From positions 1 to 64,000 of the forward strand of contig JAFEGL010000003.1 of the NCBI GenBank assembly GCA_018239895.1: DNA of 64,000 nt, read 5' to 3'. Of the stretch, positions 43,543 through 50,679 are shown in pieces. Within the stretch, counting starts at the first letter, position 1; the number at the start of each line of letters is the position of its first letter. The position numbers were made by a program, and so were the translations under genes. The notes under the pieces are model-generated. The model worked only from the letters and a program-made list of their open reading frames with translations, searched no databases and had not been told where the DNA came from. This stretch comes from Verrucomicrobiota bacterium (GTDB lineage: Bacteria > Chlamydiota > Chlamydiia > Chlamydiales > SM23-39).

Positions 43543-43571
43543 TTGACCTTTACCCGTTTTTTCATTAAATT
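43543..43571 (+). promoter_or_regulatory. Promoter of the AdoMet decarboxylase gene
   Basis: TTGACC (43543-43548), a 17-base spacer and TAAATT (43566-43571). It lies 22 bases before the ATG at 43594 and downstream of a longer possible start at 43459, which argues for the shorter protein. Confidence 0.65.
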
Positions 43572-43593
43572 TACATGCATTTGGTACGTTAAA

Positions 43594-44037
43594 ATGCAAA
43601 GACTTCTTACTTCCCTTCTGCTCCTTATCCTCACTCAACTTTACGCCTTCCAGCCCGAAGAAGATCTTCACGAGTTCTCGGGAAAGCATTTTCTAGCCAG
43701 CTACCTGGAATGCGACGTAGATGCTCTCGGAAATGTCCAGGGGATGATTTCGGCGATGACTGAAGCAGTCATCTCCTCAGGAGCGACAATCCTCGCAAGC
43801 ACGCCCTACGTCTTCGAACCGAATGGACTGACGATGGTTTTTCTCCTCTCAGAGAGCCACGCCAGTATCCATACCTATCCCGAACATGGAGCCTGCTTTG
43901 TGGACCTGTTTACCTGTGGAGATCGGTGTTCTTCGGAAGAGTTTGACGCGATTTTGCGAGCCTATCTACGGCCGAAGCAAGTGAACGCCCGCCTCTTTGC
44001 AAGGCATAGCGACATTGAGGAAATTTCTTTGAGATAA
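43594..44037 (+). CDS. speD: S-adenosylmethionine decarboxylase with an N-terminal signal sequence
   Basis: SpeD makes decarboxylated AdoMet, the aminopropyl donor for spermidine. The 147-residue proenzyme has the self-cleavage motif SESHASIHTYPE with cleavage expected at E87/S88, catalytic H93 and C108 (LFTCG), at the same spacing as in the Thermotoga enzyme (S63, H68, C83). Unusually, residues 1-19 (MQRLLTSLLLLILTQLYAF) form a typical secretion signal before the domain. The promoter position supports this start. A secreted pyruvoyl enzyme would be unexpected, so the leader needs a test. A terminator follows. No speE is in the window. Confidence 0.88.
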   Translation: MQRLLTSLLLLILTQLYAFQPEEDLHEFSGKHFLASYLECDVDALGNVQGMISAMTEAVISSGATILASTPYVFEPNGLTMVFLLSESHASIHTYPEHGACFVDLFTCGDRCSSEEFDAILRAYLRPKQVNARLFARHSDIEEISLR

Positions 44038-44038
44038 T

Positions 44039-44064
44039 CGCGGACTTGCGTCCGCGTATTTTTT
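44039..44064 (+). terminator. Terminator after speD
   Basis: CGCGGAC-TTGC-GTCCGCG (44039-44056) is followed by TATTTTTTA. It also borders the 3' end of the convergent small gene. Confidence 0.88.
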
Positions 44065-44479
44065 ACCGAAGCTGACTAGCTCGGGGCAACGGGAGAACCC
44101 CTATCTGCTTCAAATGCTTTTTAAAATCGGCAATGATCTCTTTTTGAAGTCTCAATATCTCGTAATCTGTTTTGGTCATCTTTGGCTTTTCAACTTCCGG
44201 CTTAACAATTTCTTCCGGATGAGCCTCGAAATCATTATATATTTCAAAATCAGGCTGTCGAGTTCTAGGCCCCGCTTGCGGCATTCTCTCTACTGAAATA
44301 TGGCTGACTCCGGACCATCGATCAGAACTCCCACTTAGATCTTCAGTCCATGGAGTTCCTCCTGTGTTGCTGGCCCGAGCAAAGATGCGATGCAAGGCTT
44401 CTACTTCTGAAGACTCTGAACGGGCATCTGGGCTCACTGGAGCCGGCGAAGAACCTGAACTTGGAATGATGTTTTGCAT
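44063..44479 (-). CDS. Hypothetical 138-residue protein, possible effector
   Basis: The product has a Ser/Pro/Gly-rich, disordered N-terminal half (MQNIIPSSGSSPAPVSPDAR) followed by an acidic linker and a C-terminal helix (KTDYEILRLQKEIIADFKKH). This is a common layout for type III effectors, but no domain is recognised. It is monocistronic. The next element upstream on the same strand is the tRNA-Gly, and it converges with speD. Confidence 0.6.
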   Translation of the reverse strand: MQNIIPSSGSSPAPVSPDARSESSEVEALHRIFARASNTGGTPWTEDLSGSSDRWSGVSHISVERMPQAGPRTRQPDFEIYNDFEAHPEEIVKPEVEKPKMTKTDYEILRLQKEIIADFKKHLKQIGVLPLPRASQLR

Positions 44480-44558
44480 AAATTATCCTTTCTATTTACG
44501 CAAATATCTTAACTCATTCTTAATAAAATGCGAAGCTAAATGAAATTCTTTATAAGAA

Positions 44559-44631
44559 AGCGGGCGATGAGGTTCGAACCCACGACCGTCAGCTTGGGAA
44601 GCTGATGCTCTACCAACTGAGCTACACCCGC
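44559..44631 (-). tRNA. tRNA-Gly(CCC)
   Basis: The minus strand gives a complete cloverleaf: acceptor GCGGGTG/CGCCCGC, D-arm GCTCAGTTGGTAGAGC, anticodon loop TTCCCAA (anticodon CCC, codon GGG) and T-loop GGGTTCGAACC. The 3' CCA is not encoded. Confidence 0.95.
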
Positions 44632-44837
44632 TTATGAAATACATAGATGAAGATATCTTTGTTTATTTTTTAATGCAAGGTCAATTTATTAAAATATTGA
44701 TGGATATACATAACGCCCTTCAAAATTTGATTTTGGGCAAAGCCGGCGCCTAGGAATCTATATCAATGTAATTTTTTATTGCGGCAACCTCATAGACTAT
44801 ATAGACAAAATAAAAGATTTCCCCCAAAGTTCTATCC

Positions 44838-45365
44838 ATGAAATATCTCCTTGCGTTTCTTCTCTTCCTTCAGCAGGTTTACCCGTTTACAATCCGGCCG
44901 GCAGAACCTAAAGATGTAGACACTCTCTTTGAGCTCATTTGCGAGCTCGCCACTTTCGAGGGGAACCCTTTCCCTTTTGTTACAAAAGAAAATCTAGCCT
45001 GGTATGGATTTGGTCCATCTCCCCGCTTTCAGGCTGAACTGGCCGAAACAGAGCGGGGCGCCGTCGGCTACGCTCTCTATTCCTACGGATTTTCTGCAAA
45101 CAAGGGGACCCCTTTTCTCTACATTGATGACCTCTACGTCAAAGAATCAGAACGGGGGCAAGGGATCGGGAAAGCTTTGCTCGATCGATTAGCAGAGCTG
45201 GCTTTGGAAAACGGCTGTTGCAGAATGGAGTGGCACGCGTTTGACTGGAATGAGAAGGCGATCGACTTTTACCAACACCTCGGCGGCGCTCTTCGAAAAG
45301 ATCTCCTTCTCATCCGGATGGATCTGACTCAACGGGCGAACGATATGGCCTTCAGCTCGCAATAG
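44838..45365 (+). CDS. GNAT acetyltransferase (SSAT/thialysine type) with an N-terminal signal sequence
   Basis: The 175-residue protein has a GNAT domain starting at residue 18 (TIRPAEPKDVDTLFELI), the acetyl-CoA loop ERGQGIGKALLD and the WNEKAIDFYQHLGG C-terminal block. The combination resembles eukaryotic spermidine/spermine and thialysine acetyltransferases. The first 17 residues (MKYLLAFLLFLQQVYPF) look like a secretion signal, and no alternative start codon lies at the domain boundary. The substrate is unknown, but its closeness to a signal-bearing SpeD suggests polyamines. Its 3' end overlaps the convergent aldehyde dehydrogenase by 37 bases. Confidence 0.8.
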   Translation: MKYLLAFLLFLQQVYPFTIRPAEPKDVDTLFELICELATFEGNPFPFVTKENLAWYGFGPSPRFQAELAETERGAVGYALYSYGFSANKGTPFLYIDDLYVKESERGQGIGKALLDRLAELALENGCCRMEWHAFDWNEKAIDFYQHLGGALRKDLLLIRMDLTQRANDMAFSSQ

Positions 45366-46738
45366 GCATTCAAACTCTCGACAATGCCCCCTTCGCGGCC
45401 GATCCCAGACTCCTTCCATCCACCGAATGGGAGCGTGATCGAGTAGGCGTTCGTCGTATTGACCCCGACAATCCCCGCCTCCAAAGCCCTTGCAACCCGC
45501 ATGCATCTCTTCATCCCTTCGGAATAGAAATAGGCGGCCAGGCCATATCGGGTATCGTTGGCCATCCGGATCGCATCTTCTTCGGTTTTGAACCGATAGA
45601 CGGCGATGACAGGGCCAAAAATCTCCTCTCTCCAGATTGCCATTTTCGTATTGGCATCCCGCAAGAGGATCGGCGAGCAGAGGAGCCCTTTCTCCTGTGA
45701 GTAAAGAACAGGTTTTGCTCCTTTAGCTACTGCATCGTTGACGAGCCGGATCACTTTTTTCTTTGCATTTTCGTTGATTAAAGGTCCCAAGTTGACTTTC
45801 TTGAACCCCGATCCGCAGGTGATTTTCTTCGCTCTCGCCTCACATTTCTTCACAAATGCGTCGTAGACAGAATCTTGAACTAAAAACCGATTGAGACCAT
45901 TGCAGCATTGGCCATTGTTGAGAAACTTCAAGTTGAACGCCCCTTCCACCGCTTTGTCCAGATCCGCATCGTCGAAAACAAGCAGAGGGCAATTGCCACC
46001 CAGCTCCATCGTAGTGTTCTTGATTGTGTCGGCGCCCATTTTCAAGAGATGCTTTCCGACTTCGGTCGAGCCGGTGAAGGTAACTTTCTTTACAATCGGA
46101 TGCGTTGCAAGGAGATTTCCAACGGCTCTCGGATCTTTGCAGGTGATGACATTGAACACTCCTTTTGGAATCCCCGCCTCTTCCGCCAAGTCTGCCAACA
46201 TGAGCGAGCAGATCGGCGTATCTTCGGCAGGCTTTAAGACGAGAGTGCAACCAGCCGCCAGCGCCGCAAAAGTTTTCAAAGGGACATAGAAAGGGAAGTT
46301 CCACGGAGTGATCGCCGAAACAACTCCGACCGGTTGTCTGATTGAAATCGCCGAGCGGTCTGGATCGGGATCGCACGAGGCGTAGCCATGGATGCGGCAC
46401 CCTTCCTCCGCCATCCACTTCATCGCTTTGACGCCCCAGAGAATCTCGAACTTCGCCTCTTCGAGCGGTTTACCTTGCTCCAATGTAAGGATCCGGGCCA
46501 ATTCATCGAGCCGCTTTTCGATCTGGCAGGCCATTTTCACCAGCTTATCCGATCTCTCCTGCGCTGGCATGACCGACCACTTGGCAAAAGCCTTGTGCGC
46601 CGCGGCAATCGCTCTCTTTGCATCCTGGACTCCCAAATCGGGAATCTTCGCAATCTCTTTTCCGCTGTATGGATCAAAAACTTTAAATGTTTTTTTGCCC
46701 CCTACCCATTTGCCATCGATATACGCCTTCGTCCTCAT
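45329..46738 (-). CDS. gabD: NAD(P)-dependent aldehyde dehydrogenase (succinate-semialdehyde type)
   Basis: The enzyme oxidises an aldehyde to the acid; the GabD subgroup uses succinate semialdehyde. The 469-residue protein has the cofactor region ITPWNFPF, FTGSTEVGKHLL, the general base in MELGGNCPLLVF and the catalytic cysteine in NNGQCCNG. EEIFGPVIAVYRF and LPFGGWKESGIGREGG are near the C-terminus. The substrate assignment is by overall resemblance only. It stands alone on the minus strand between the GNAT gene and the EEP-fold gene. Confidence 0.88.
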   Translation of the reverse strand: MRTKAYIDGKWVGGKKTFKVFDPYSGKEIAKIPDLGVQDAKRAIAAAHKAFAKWSVMPAQERSDKLVKMACQIEKRLDELARILTLEQGKPLEEAKFEILWGVKAMKWMAEEGCRIHGYASCDPDPDRSAISIRQPVGVVSAITPWNFPFYVPLKTFAALAAGCTLVLKPAEDTPICSLMLADLAEEAGIPKGVFNVITCKDPRAVGNLLATHPIVKKVTFTGSTEVGKHLLKMGADTIKNTTMELGGNCPLLVFDDADLDKAVEGAFNLKFLNNGQCCNGLNRFLVQDSVYDAFVKKCEARAKKITCGSGFKKVNLGPLINENAKKKVIRLVNDAVAKGAKPVLYSQEKGLLCSPILLRDANTKMAIWREEIFGPVIAVYRFKTEEDAIRMANDTRYGLAAYFYSEGMKRCMRVARALEAGIVGVNTTNAYSITLPFGGWKESGIGREGGIVESLNAYCELKAISFAR

Positions 46739-46800
46739 CTACTCCCCCGGTTTCCCCACACATAGAATAAAAATGATTTTATAGACAGGAATTTATTAAA

Positions 46801-46829
46801 TTGAAATTATCAAAAACTTACACTATATT
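46801..46829 (+). promoter_or_regulatory. Promoter of the EEP-fold gene
   Basis: TTGAAA (46801-46806), a 17-base spacer and TATATT (46824-46829). An AGAGGA ribosome-binding site and the ATG at 46855 follow. Confidence 0.75.
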
Positions 46830-46854
46830 ATTAGCAAATAAACAAGAGGAATAA

Positions 46855-47919
46855 ATGAATATTACAGGATTATCTGCAACGGCATCTCTTATGCTTTCAT
46901 CGTTGGCTGCGCCCATCGTTTCTGATGCGGTCGTTGCGCCCCAACCGGCCATTGTCCAACAAGACAATTCAAATTTTATCTACTTAAAAGGGAATGGAGC
47001 TGAAAAATTAAATTTTAATAATAACTCTGTACTTACACTGAACCTCGATATGCTCAAAGGGCGCCTCGCAGCCCTCTACGGCGGTGTTACAGCCCCGGTA
47101 GATGTACGATCGGAGCGGGTCAAAGATCTTCTGGCTGAAGAAGGATTTCCCGACATCTTCGTCGCTCAAGAAGTCCCCCTAGAATCGGCCTACAAATTAT
47201 ACGAGCCCCTCAAAAATGAATACCCTCACTTCTACGTCGGCATGGGGATCGAGCCAGGGAAAAAAGAGAGCGGTCTTTTCGTCGCTTCGAAATACCCTAT
47301 CCAAGAGCACAACTTCGTCCCATTCCCAGAAGAGATGATGAGAACCGACTACGAGTTCCCTGAGGACATTCAAGCTCAATATCCTGTCAGAATCCTCTAC
47401 CGCGGTTTCTTCTACGTCAAAACCTCGCCCAAGACCTGGATCGTAACGACCCACCTTGAGCCGGGCAATCGAGCCAAAGGGGCCGAGTTCCGTAAAGCAC
47501 AGCTCGCCTACATTGCGCAAGAAATGGACAAGATCGTTCCTCCCGATGAATCGTACGTTCTTCTTGGGGATATCAACATTGAAAGAACAGAGGTTCACAC
47601 AGCCGAATCTCAAGATGAGTACTCACTATCGGGAATCCGCGAACTCTTCGACGACCCGTACACCGATGCTCACCCTGCATTCGACGAGTCGACCTACACT
47701 TGCACGAACATTCTCGATGCGATCACAAACGGCCGCCCCATTCCTGAAAGCGCCACAGGCCGAAATGAGATCGACGACTACGTTCTTTTCCGTAAAGGAC
47801 GTCCGCCGCTCCAAAACGTCGACATTCAGCTCAAAACAAACACGTACGATGTGACAAAAGATCCAAGCTTTGCGATCACAGATCACAGAGCCTACGTTCT
47901 CCGCTACACACACGACTAA
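46855..47919 (+). CDS. Endonuclease/exonuclease/phosphatase-fold protein, possibly secreted
   Basis: The 354-residue protein has the DNase I-like (EEP) active-site series: IFVAQEV near residue 100, WIVTTHLEPG, LGDINIE, IDDYVLF and a final AITDHRAYVL. Members cleave nucleic acids, phosphoinositides or sphingomyelin. The first 30 residues include a hydrophobic run (LMLSSLAAPIVSDAVVA) that may be a weak signal or a type III secretion region. Its own promoter, ribosome-binding site and terminator make it a single-gene unit. A host lipid or nucleic acid target is possible but not shown. Confidence 0.85.
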   Translation: MNITGLSATASLMLSSLAAPIVSDAVVAPQPAIVQQDNSNFIYLKGNGAEKLNFNNNSVLTLNLDMLKGRLAALYGGVTAPVDVRSERVKDLLAEEGFPDIFVAQEVPLESAYKLYEPLKNEYPHFYVGMGIEPGKKESGLFVASKYPIQEHNFVPFPEEMMRTDYEFPEDIQAQYPVRILYRGFFYVKTSPKTWIVTTHLEPGNRAKGAEFRKAQLAYIAQEMDKIVPPDESYVLLGDINIERTEVHTAESQDEYSLSGIRELFDDPYTDAHPAFDESTYTCTNILDAITNGRPIPESATGRNEIDDYVLFRKGRPPLQNVDIQLKTNTYDVTKDPSFAITDHRAYVLRYTHD

Positions 47920-47929
47920 AAACCAGCGG

Positions 47930-47956
47930 GGCCTCTTTTCAGAGGCCTCTTATTTA
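47930..47956 (+). terminator. Terminator after the EEP-fold gene
   Basis: GGCCTCT-TTTC-AGAGGCC (47930-47947) is followed by TCTTATTT. Confidence 0.8.
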
Positions 47957-47960
47957 ACCT

Positions 47961-48068
47961 ATCCTGCCGCCGCGAAGCGGCGATCCTGCCGGCAAAGCCG
48001 ATCCTGCATATCCTGTTCCTCTTTATGAAGAAAAACAAGACAGACAGGATCGGCTTTGCCGGCAGGAT
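47961..48068. repeat. ATCCTGCCG repeats with a 24-bp perfect inverted repeat
   Basis: ATCCTG occurs at 47961, 47983, 48001 and 48009-48015 in slightly different settings. ATCCTGCCGGCAAAGCCGAT begins the left arm (47983-48006), whose exact complement is at 48045-48068 with a 38-base loop. A small hairpin CGCCGC-GAA-GCGGCG lies inside at about 47968-47982. It is intergenic and probably untranslated. Confidence 0.85.
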
Positions 48069-48077
48069 AAATATAAC

Positions 48078-48111
48078 GGACCGCTCTGCCACTATCGCGG
48101 CAGAGCGGTCC
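48078..48111 (-). terminator. Hairpin at the 3' end of the 71-codon gene
   Basis: GGACCGCTCTGCC and GGCAGAGCGGTCC (48078-48090, 48099-48111) form a perfect 13-base stem just after the stop codon of the minus-strand gene. It is followed on that strand by GTTATATTTAT. Confidence 0.75.
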
Positions 48112-48116
48112 CAACT

Positions 48117-48332
48117 TCAATTCGTCCGGTGCCAGAGCTCGAACCGCCTTGCCTCCTCAAAGCACTTTTCAAACTCTTCCTGACACCTCTTAATCAACGT
48201 AGGATCCTTCGGATCTTTTTTACATTGTGTAGGCTGCGTAATGAGGCAGTATTTACGCGGTCCTGCTCCGATGAGCGCAATGTAGTCGTCTTTCGTTGGT
48301 TTGTCGTATGTGAATTTAGGTTCAATGGACAT
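48117..48332 (-). CDS. 71-residue protein of unknown function under a TPP riboswitch
   Basis: The product (MSIEPKFTYDKPTKDDYIAL at the start) is hydrophilic, with four cysteines at residues 29, 37, 50 and 57 in its second half and a basic, helical C-terminal part ending RRFELWHRTN. It has no signal peptide or membrane span. An AAGGA ribosome-binding site is seven bases before the ATG. The transcript leader carries a TPP riboswitch and a terminator hairpin, so the gene is likely repressed by thiamine pyrophosphate. It does not resemble any thiamine enzyme or transporter that I know. Confidence 0.7.
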   Translation of the reverse strand: MSIEPKFTYDKPTKDDYIALIGAGPRKYCLITQPTQCKKDPKDPTLIKRCQEEFEKCFEEARRFELWHRTN

Positions 48333-48363
48333 AGCAATTTCCTTATAAAATTGTTATGTTCAC

Positions 48364-48397
48364 CCAAAAGAGATCCGGCCATGCAAAAATGGCCGGC
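48364..48397 (-). terminator. Expression-platform hairpin of the TPP riboswitch
   Basis: On the minus strand CCGGCCAT-TTTTGC-ATGGCCGG (48396-48375) is followed by ATCTCTTTTGGG. It lies between the riboswitch core and the gene's ribosome-binding site. Confidence 0.7.
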
Positions 48398-48406
48398 TTT
48401 TTCACG

Positions 48407-48485
48407 CTCCCTACGCTGGTATAACCCAGATCAGGTAGTGAGGGTTTAGCATTTGCTCTTTCAGCCCCTATCAAGAGGCACCCCT
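48407..48485 (-). ncRNA. TPP riboswitch (THI element)
   Basis: The minus strand carries the conserved core of RF00059-type elements: AGGGGTGCC, GGGGCTGAAAG in place of the usual GCTGAGA, ACCCTCACTACCTGATCTGG, then GGTTATACCAGCGTAGGGAG. Helices P2, P4 and P5 can form. One base of the pyrimidine-sensing CUGAGA motif is changed to CUGAAA. Its own promoter is upstream, and a terminator hairpin plus a small unknown gene lie downstream. Confidence 0.88.
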
Positions 48486-48499
48486 GGTGAACGGCAAAA

Positions 48500-48529
48500 A
48501 GTATATCCTCTTTACCAAAAAATGAGCAA
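48500..48529 (-). promoter_or_regulatory. Promoter of the TPP-riboswitch transcript
   Basis: On the minus strand TTGCTC (48529-48524) and TATACT (48505-48500) are 18 bases apart. Transcription would start just before the riboswitch core. Confidence 0.55.
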
Positions 48530-48534
48530 GCTCC

Positions 48535-48957
48535 TCACCAAGGATTTACCATGGCATAGAGGAGCCATCCTTTGCCGATCTCTTTCCCCATGTATCTTTG
48601 CGCCAGGTCGAATACCGGCTGAATTTTCTGTGCAACAAGAGCTTCTCTGTTGTTTGCTTTTAAATATTCAGCTTTGATCCCCTTGAGAGCTCTGCCTATA
48701 GATTCATTCATTTCTTGAATATGAGGACTGCCGCCCATATCTCCATTGCACTCATTTTCTTCGTCGAGAGCTCTGATCCGATTGTTCAACCCCACTTCAA
48801 AGCACCCTTGATTGCAAAGTTCGCAGATAAATCGATAGACCGCCTTTTCAGCTGTTTTATATGTTTTCTGATGTGCATCGCCCCTATCATCGAAATAGGG
48901 CGCGATCCGATTCCACGTCGAAGTAAAATCTCTGCCCAAAACAACAAAGCCACTCAT
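48535..48957 (-). CDS. Hypothetical 140-residue protein
   Basis: No domain is recognised. The sequence begins MSGFVVLGRDFTSTWNRIAP and is mainly helical, with three cysteines around residues 45-52 and a fourth at 71; it ends LLYAMVNPW. An AGGAGG ribosome-binding site precedes the ATG at the correct distance, which supports the gene. It lies upstream of the TPP riboswitch on the same strand but is unlikely to share its control. No signal peptide is seen. A cytoplasmic or type III-secreted protein is possible. Confidence 0.65.
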   Translation of the reverse strand: MSGFVVLGRDFTSTWNRIAPYFDDRGDAHQKTYKTAEKAVYRFICELCNQGCFEVGLNNRIRALDEENECNGDMGGSPHIQEMNESIGRALKGIKAEYLKANNREALVAQKIQPVFDLAQRYMGKEIGKGWLLYAMVNPW

Positions 48958-49023
48958 CTCTACCTCCTGGTAAAAACAAAGAAGTATCTACCAAGAAATT
49001 GATAAAGTCTTTACAATTTTCTC

Positions 49024-49386
49024 ATGAAATATATTTTTCTTCTCGCATCGCTCCACCTCTTTGCAGGCGACACCGTCAGCTCCTACTACGAAATTGCGCG
49101 AGAGACTTGCCACGACATCCCCTCAATCCGTAGAGAGATGGACCGGGTCAACAATCAAATTCTGACGCTTCTTGCGGAGCGGACAGGTTACGTGAAGCGA
49201 GCGGGCGACTTAAAATCACAAACGACTCGGATTGCAGACGATCGACAGCGGGTCGCCGACCAAGAGAGAAAGATCCTTGAAAAATCGGCCGAACTCGAGC
49301 TGCCGTCTTCTATCAGCCTCCCCGCCTTCCGCCTCATCATGGAATCTTCGATCCAGTACCAGCAAGAGTACATCGATCACAAGTAA
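49024..49386 (+). CDS. Secreted chorismate mutase (AroQ type)
   Basis: Chorismate mutase converts chorismate to prephenate. The 120-residue protein has a clear signal peptide (MKYIFLLASLHLFAG, cleavage near residue 15), then one helical AroQ domain with the core SIRREMDRVNNQILTLL, AERTGYVKRAGDLK and DDRQRVADQERKIL. Periplasmic or exported chorismate mutases are known in some pathogens and are thought to act outside the cytoplasm. It is alone in its transcription direction, and its last ten bases overlap the convergent threonine synthase gene. Confidence 0.88.
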   Translation: MKYIFLLASLHLFAGDTVSSYYEIARETCHDIPSIRREMDRVNNQILTLLAERTGYVKRAGDLKSQTTRIADDRQRVADQERKILEKSAELELPSSISLPAFRLIMESSIQYQQEYIDHK

Positions 49387-50567
49387 CGGCGGATATCGAC
49401 CTCTAACTGGCTGACGCTCGAGTGGAGACAATGGACCGGTTCTTTGAGAAAGGGCCCCATATCTTTGAGGCCGGAACCCGTCAGCATCGCCACGACAGAG
49501 GCGTTTTTGGGAATTTCGCCACTGGCTCGCAATTTCCGGATCGCCTCGATCGAGACGGCCGACGAGGGTTCGACAAAAAAGCCAGATTCGCCCAGGAGAT
49601 GCCATCCATGGAGGATCTCCGCTTCGCTCGCCTCTTCGGCCAGCCAATTGTAGCGATAGGCTTTGTCCAAAATTTCATCGCCGCCTAGCGGATTGCCGGT
49701 CGTGATCGCCGTCGCAATCGTCTTCACATGGGCGACAGGGATCGGCACTTTTTTCTTCTGTTTAAATGCAGCAACCAGCGGATTGTTCTGCGCCGCTTGA
49801 ACGATGATCATTCTAGGCAGTTTCTTCGAAAGTCCCGCCTCTTTCAGCTCCCGAAACCCCTTGAACAGCCCACGAAGATGGCCGCACGCCGACGTTGGCA
49901 CTGCGACAAAATCGGGGACATCTCCCATCTGCTCAAAGATCTCGAAGGCGGCGAATTTGTATCCTTCGACTCGGATGGGACCGTTGCCGGAGACGATCCG
50001 CAGTTTTAGAGAATCGGCCAGCTTGAGAACGCTCTTTTTCATCTCCCCGTAATCGGGCGCCTCCACTTTCACAATCGTCGCGCCGTGGATCGCCATCGCC
50101 CGAACTTTTTCTTCTGGGCAATAGGTTGGAATGAAAATCATCGTCTTCACCCCCGATCGAGCCCCGTAAGCCGCGATCGAAGAGCCCATGTTGCCTGTCG
50201 AAATCGTCGCTGTCCAAGACTCTTCTTTTTCTTTCGCCATGAGCACGCAGGGAAGAGATCCCCGGTCTTTAAAACTTCCCGTCGGATTGGCCGCTTCGTT
50301 TTTCAGCAGTAAATCCACTCCAACATAGTTCGATAATTTCTCCGACGCAAGAAGCGGAGTATTCCCCTCTCCCAATCCCCAATCGGCTCTAAAATTCTTG
50401 AATGGCAAAAAGTCGGCGAATCGCTCCCAAATGGTCGCGCCTCTCCTTATTTTTCCAACGCACATTTGCACCTCGAGAGATTCTCCATTGGGAGCAAATT
50501 CTTCCAGCGCATCGAACGGAAACTTCTGTGAAGACAAGGTCGAGATCAAACATCTTTCCATGTTCAA
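49377..50567 (-). CDS. thrC: Threonine synthase
   Basis: ThrC converts O-phosphohomoserine to threonine with PLP. The 396-residue enzyme has GLGEGNTPLL, the PLP-lysine motif NEAANPTGSFKDRGSL, STGNMGSSIAAYGARSG and FVEPSSAVSIEAI. The class resembles the shorter archaeal/plant-like threonine synthases. Homoserine kinase and homoserine dehydrogenase genes are not in the window, so the substrate source is unknown. The gene stands alone, with a weak promoter region divergent from the protease gene. Confidence 0.9.
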   Translation of the reverse strand: MNMERCLISTLSSQKFPFDALEEFAPNGESLEVQMCVGKIRRGATIWERFADFLPFKNFRADWGLGEGNTPLLASEKLSNYVGVDLLLKNEAANPTGSFKDRGSLPCVLMAKEKEESWTATISTGNMGSSIAAYGARSGVKTMIFIPTYCPEEKVRAMAIHGATIVKVEAPDYGEMKKSVLKLADSLKLRIVSGNGPIRVEGYKFAAFEIFEQMGDVPDFVAVPTSACGHLRGLFKGFRELKEAGLSKKLPRMIIVQAAQNNPLVAAFKQKKKVPIPVAHVKTIATAITTGNPLGGDEILDKAYRYNWLAEEASEAEILHGWHLLGESGFFVEPSSAVSIEAIRKLRASGEIPKNASVVAMLTGSGLKDMGPFLKEPVHCLHSSVSQLEVDIRRYL

Positions 50568-50679
50568 AATATTTACTAAACTTGCAATTTGCTACCACCG
50601 ATAAAAAAACATTTGCCAATATATTTAGGAAAGATCAAGATTGCCCCTTTGTTCAAAAAATTTTTTACATGGAGTAATC

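Noticed and set aside
43459..43593. Longer SpeD start at 43459
   Set aside because: The best promoter (43543-43571) lies downstream of it, and the added residues are not related to SpeD.
47961..48068. Possible CRISPR array in the ATCCTG repeats
   Set aside because: The units are too short, spacers are irregular and the main feature is an inverted repeat. No cas gene is in the window.
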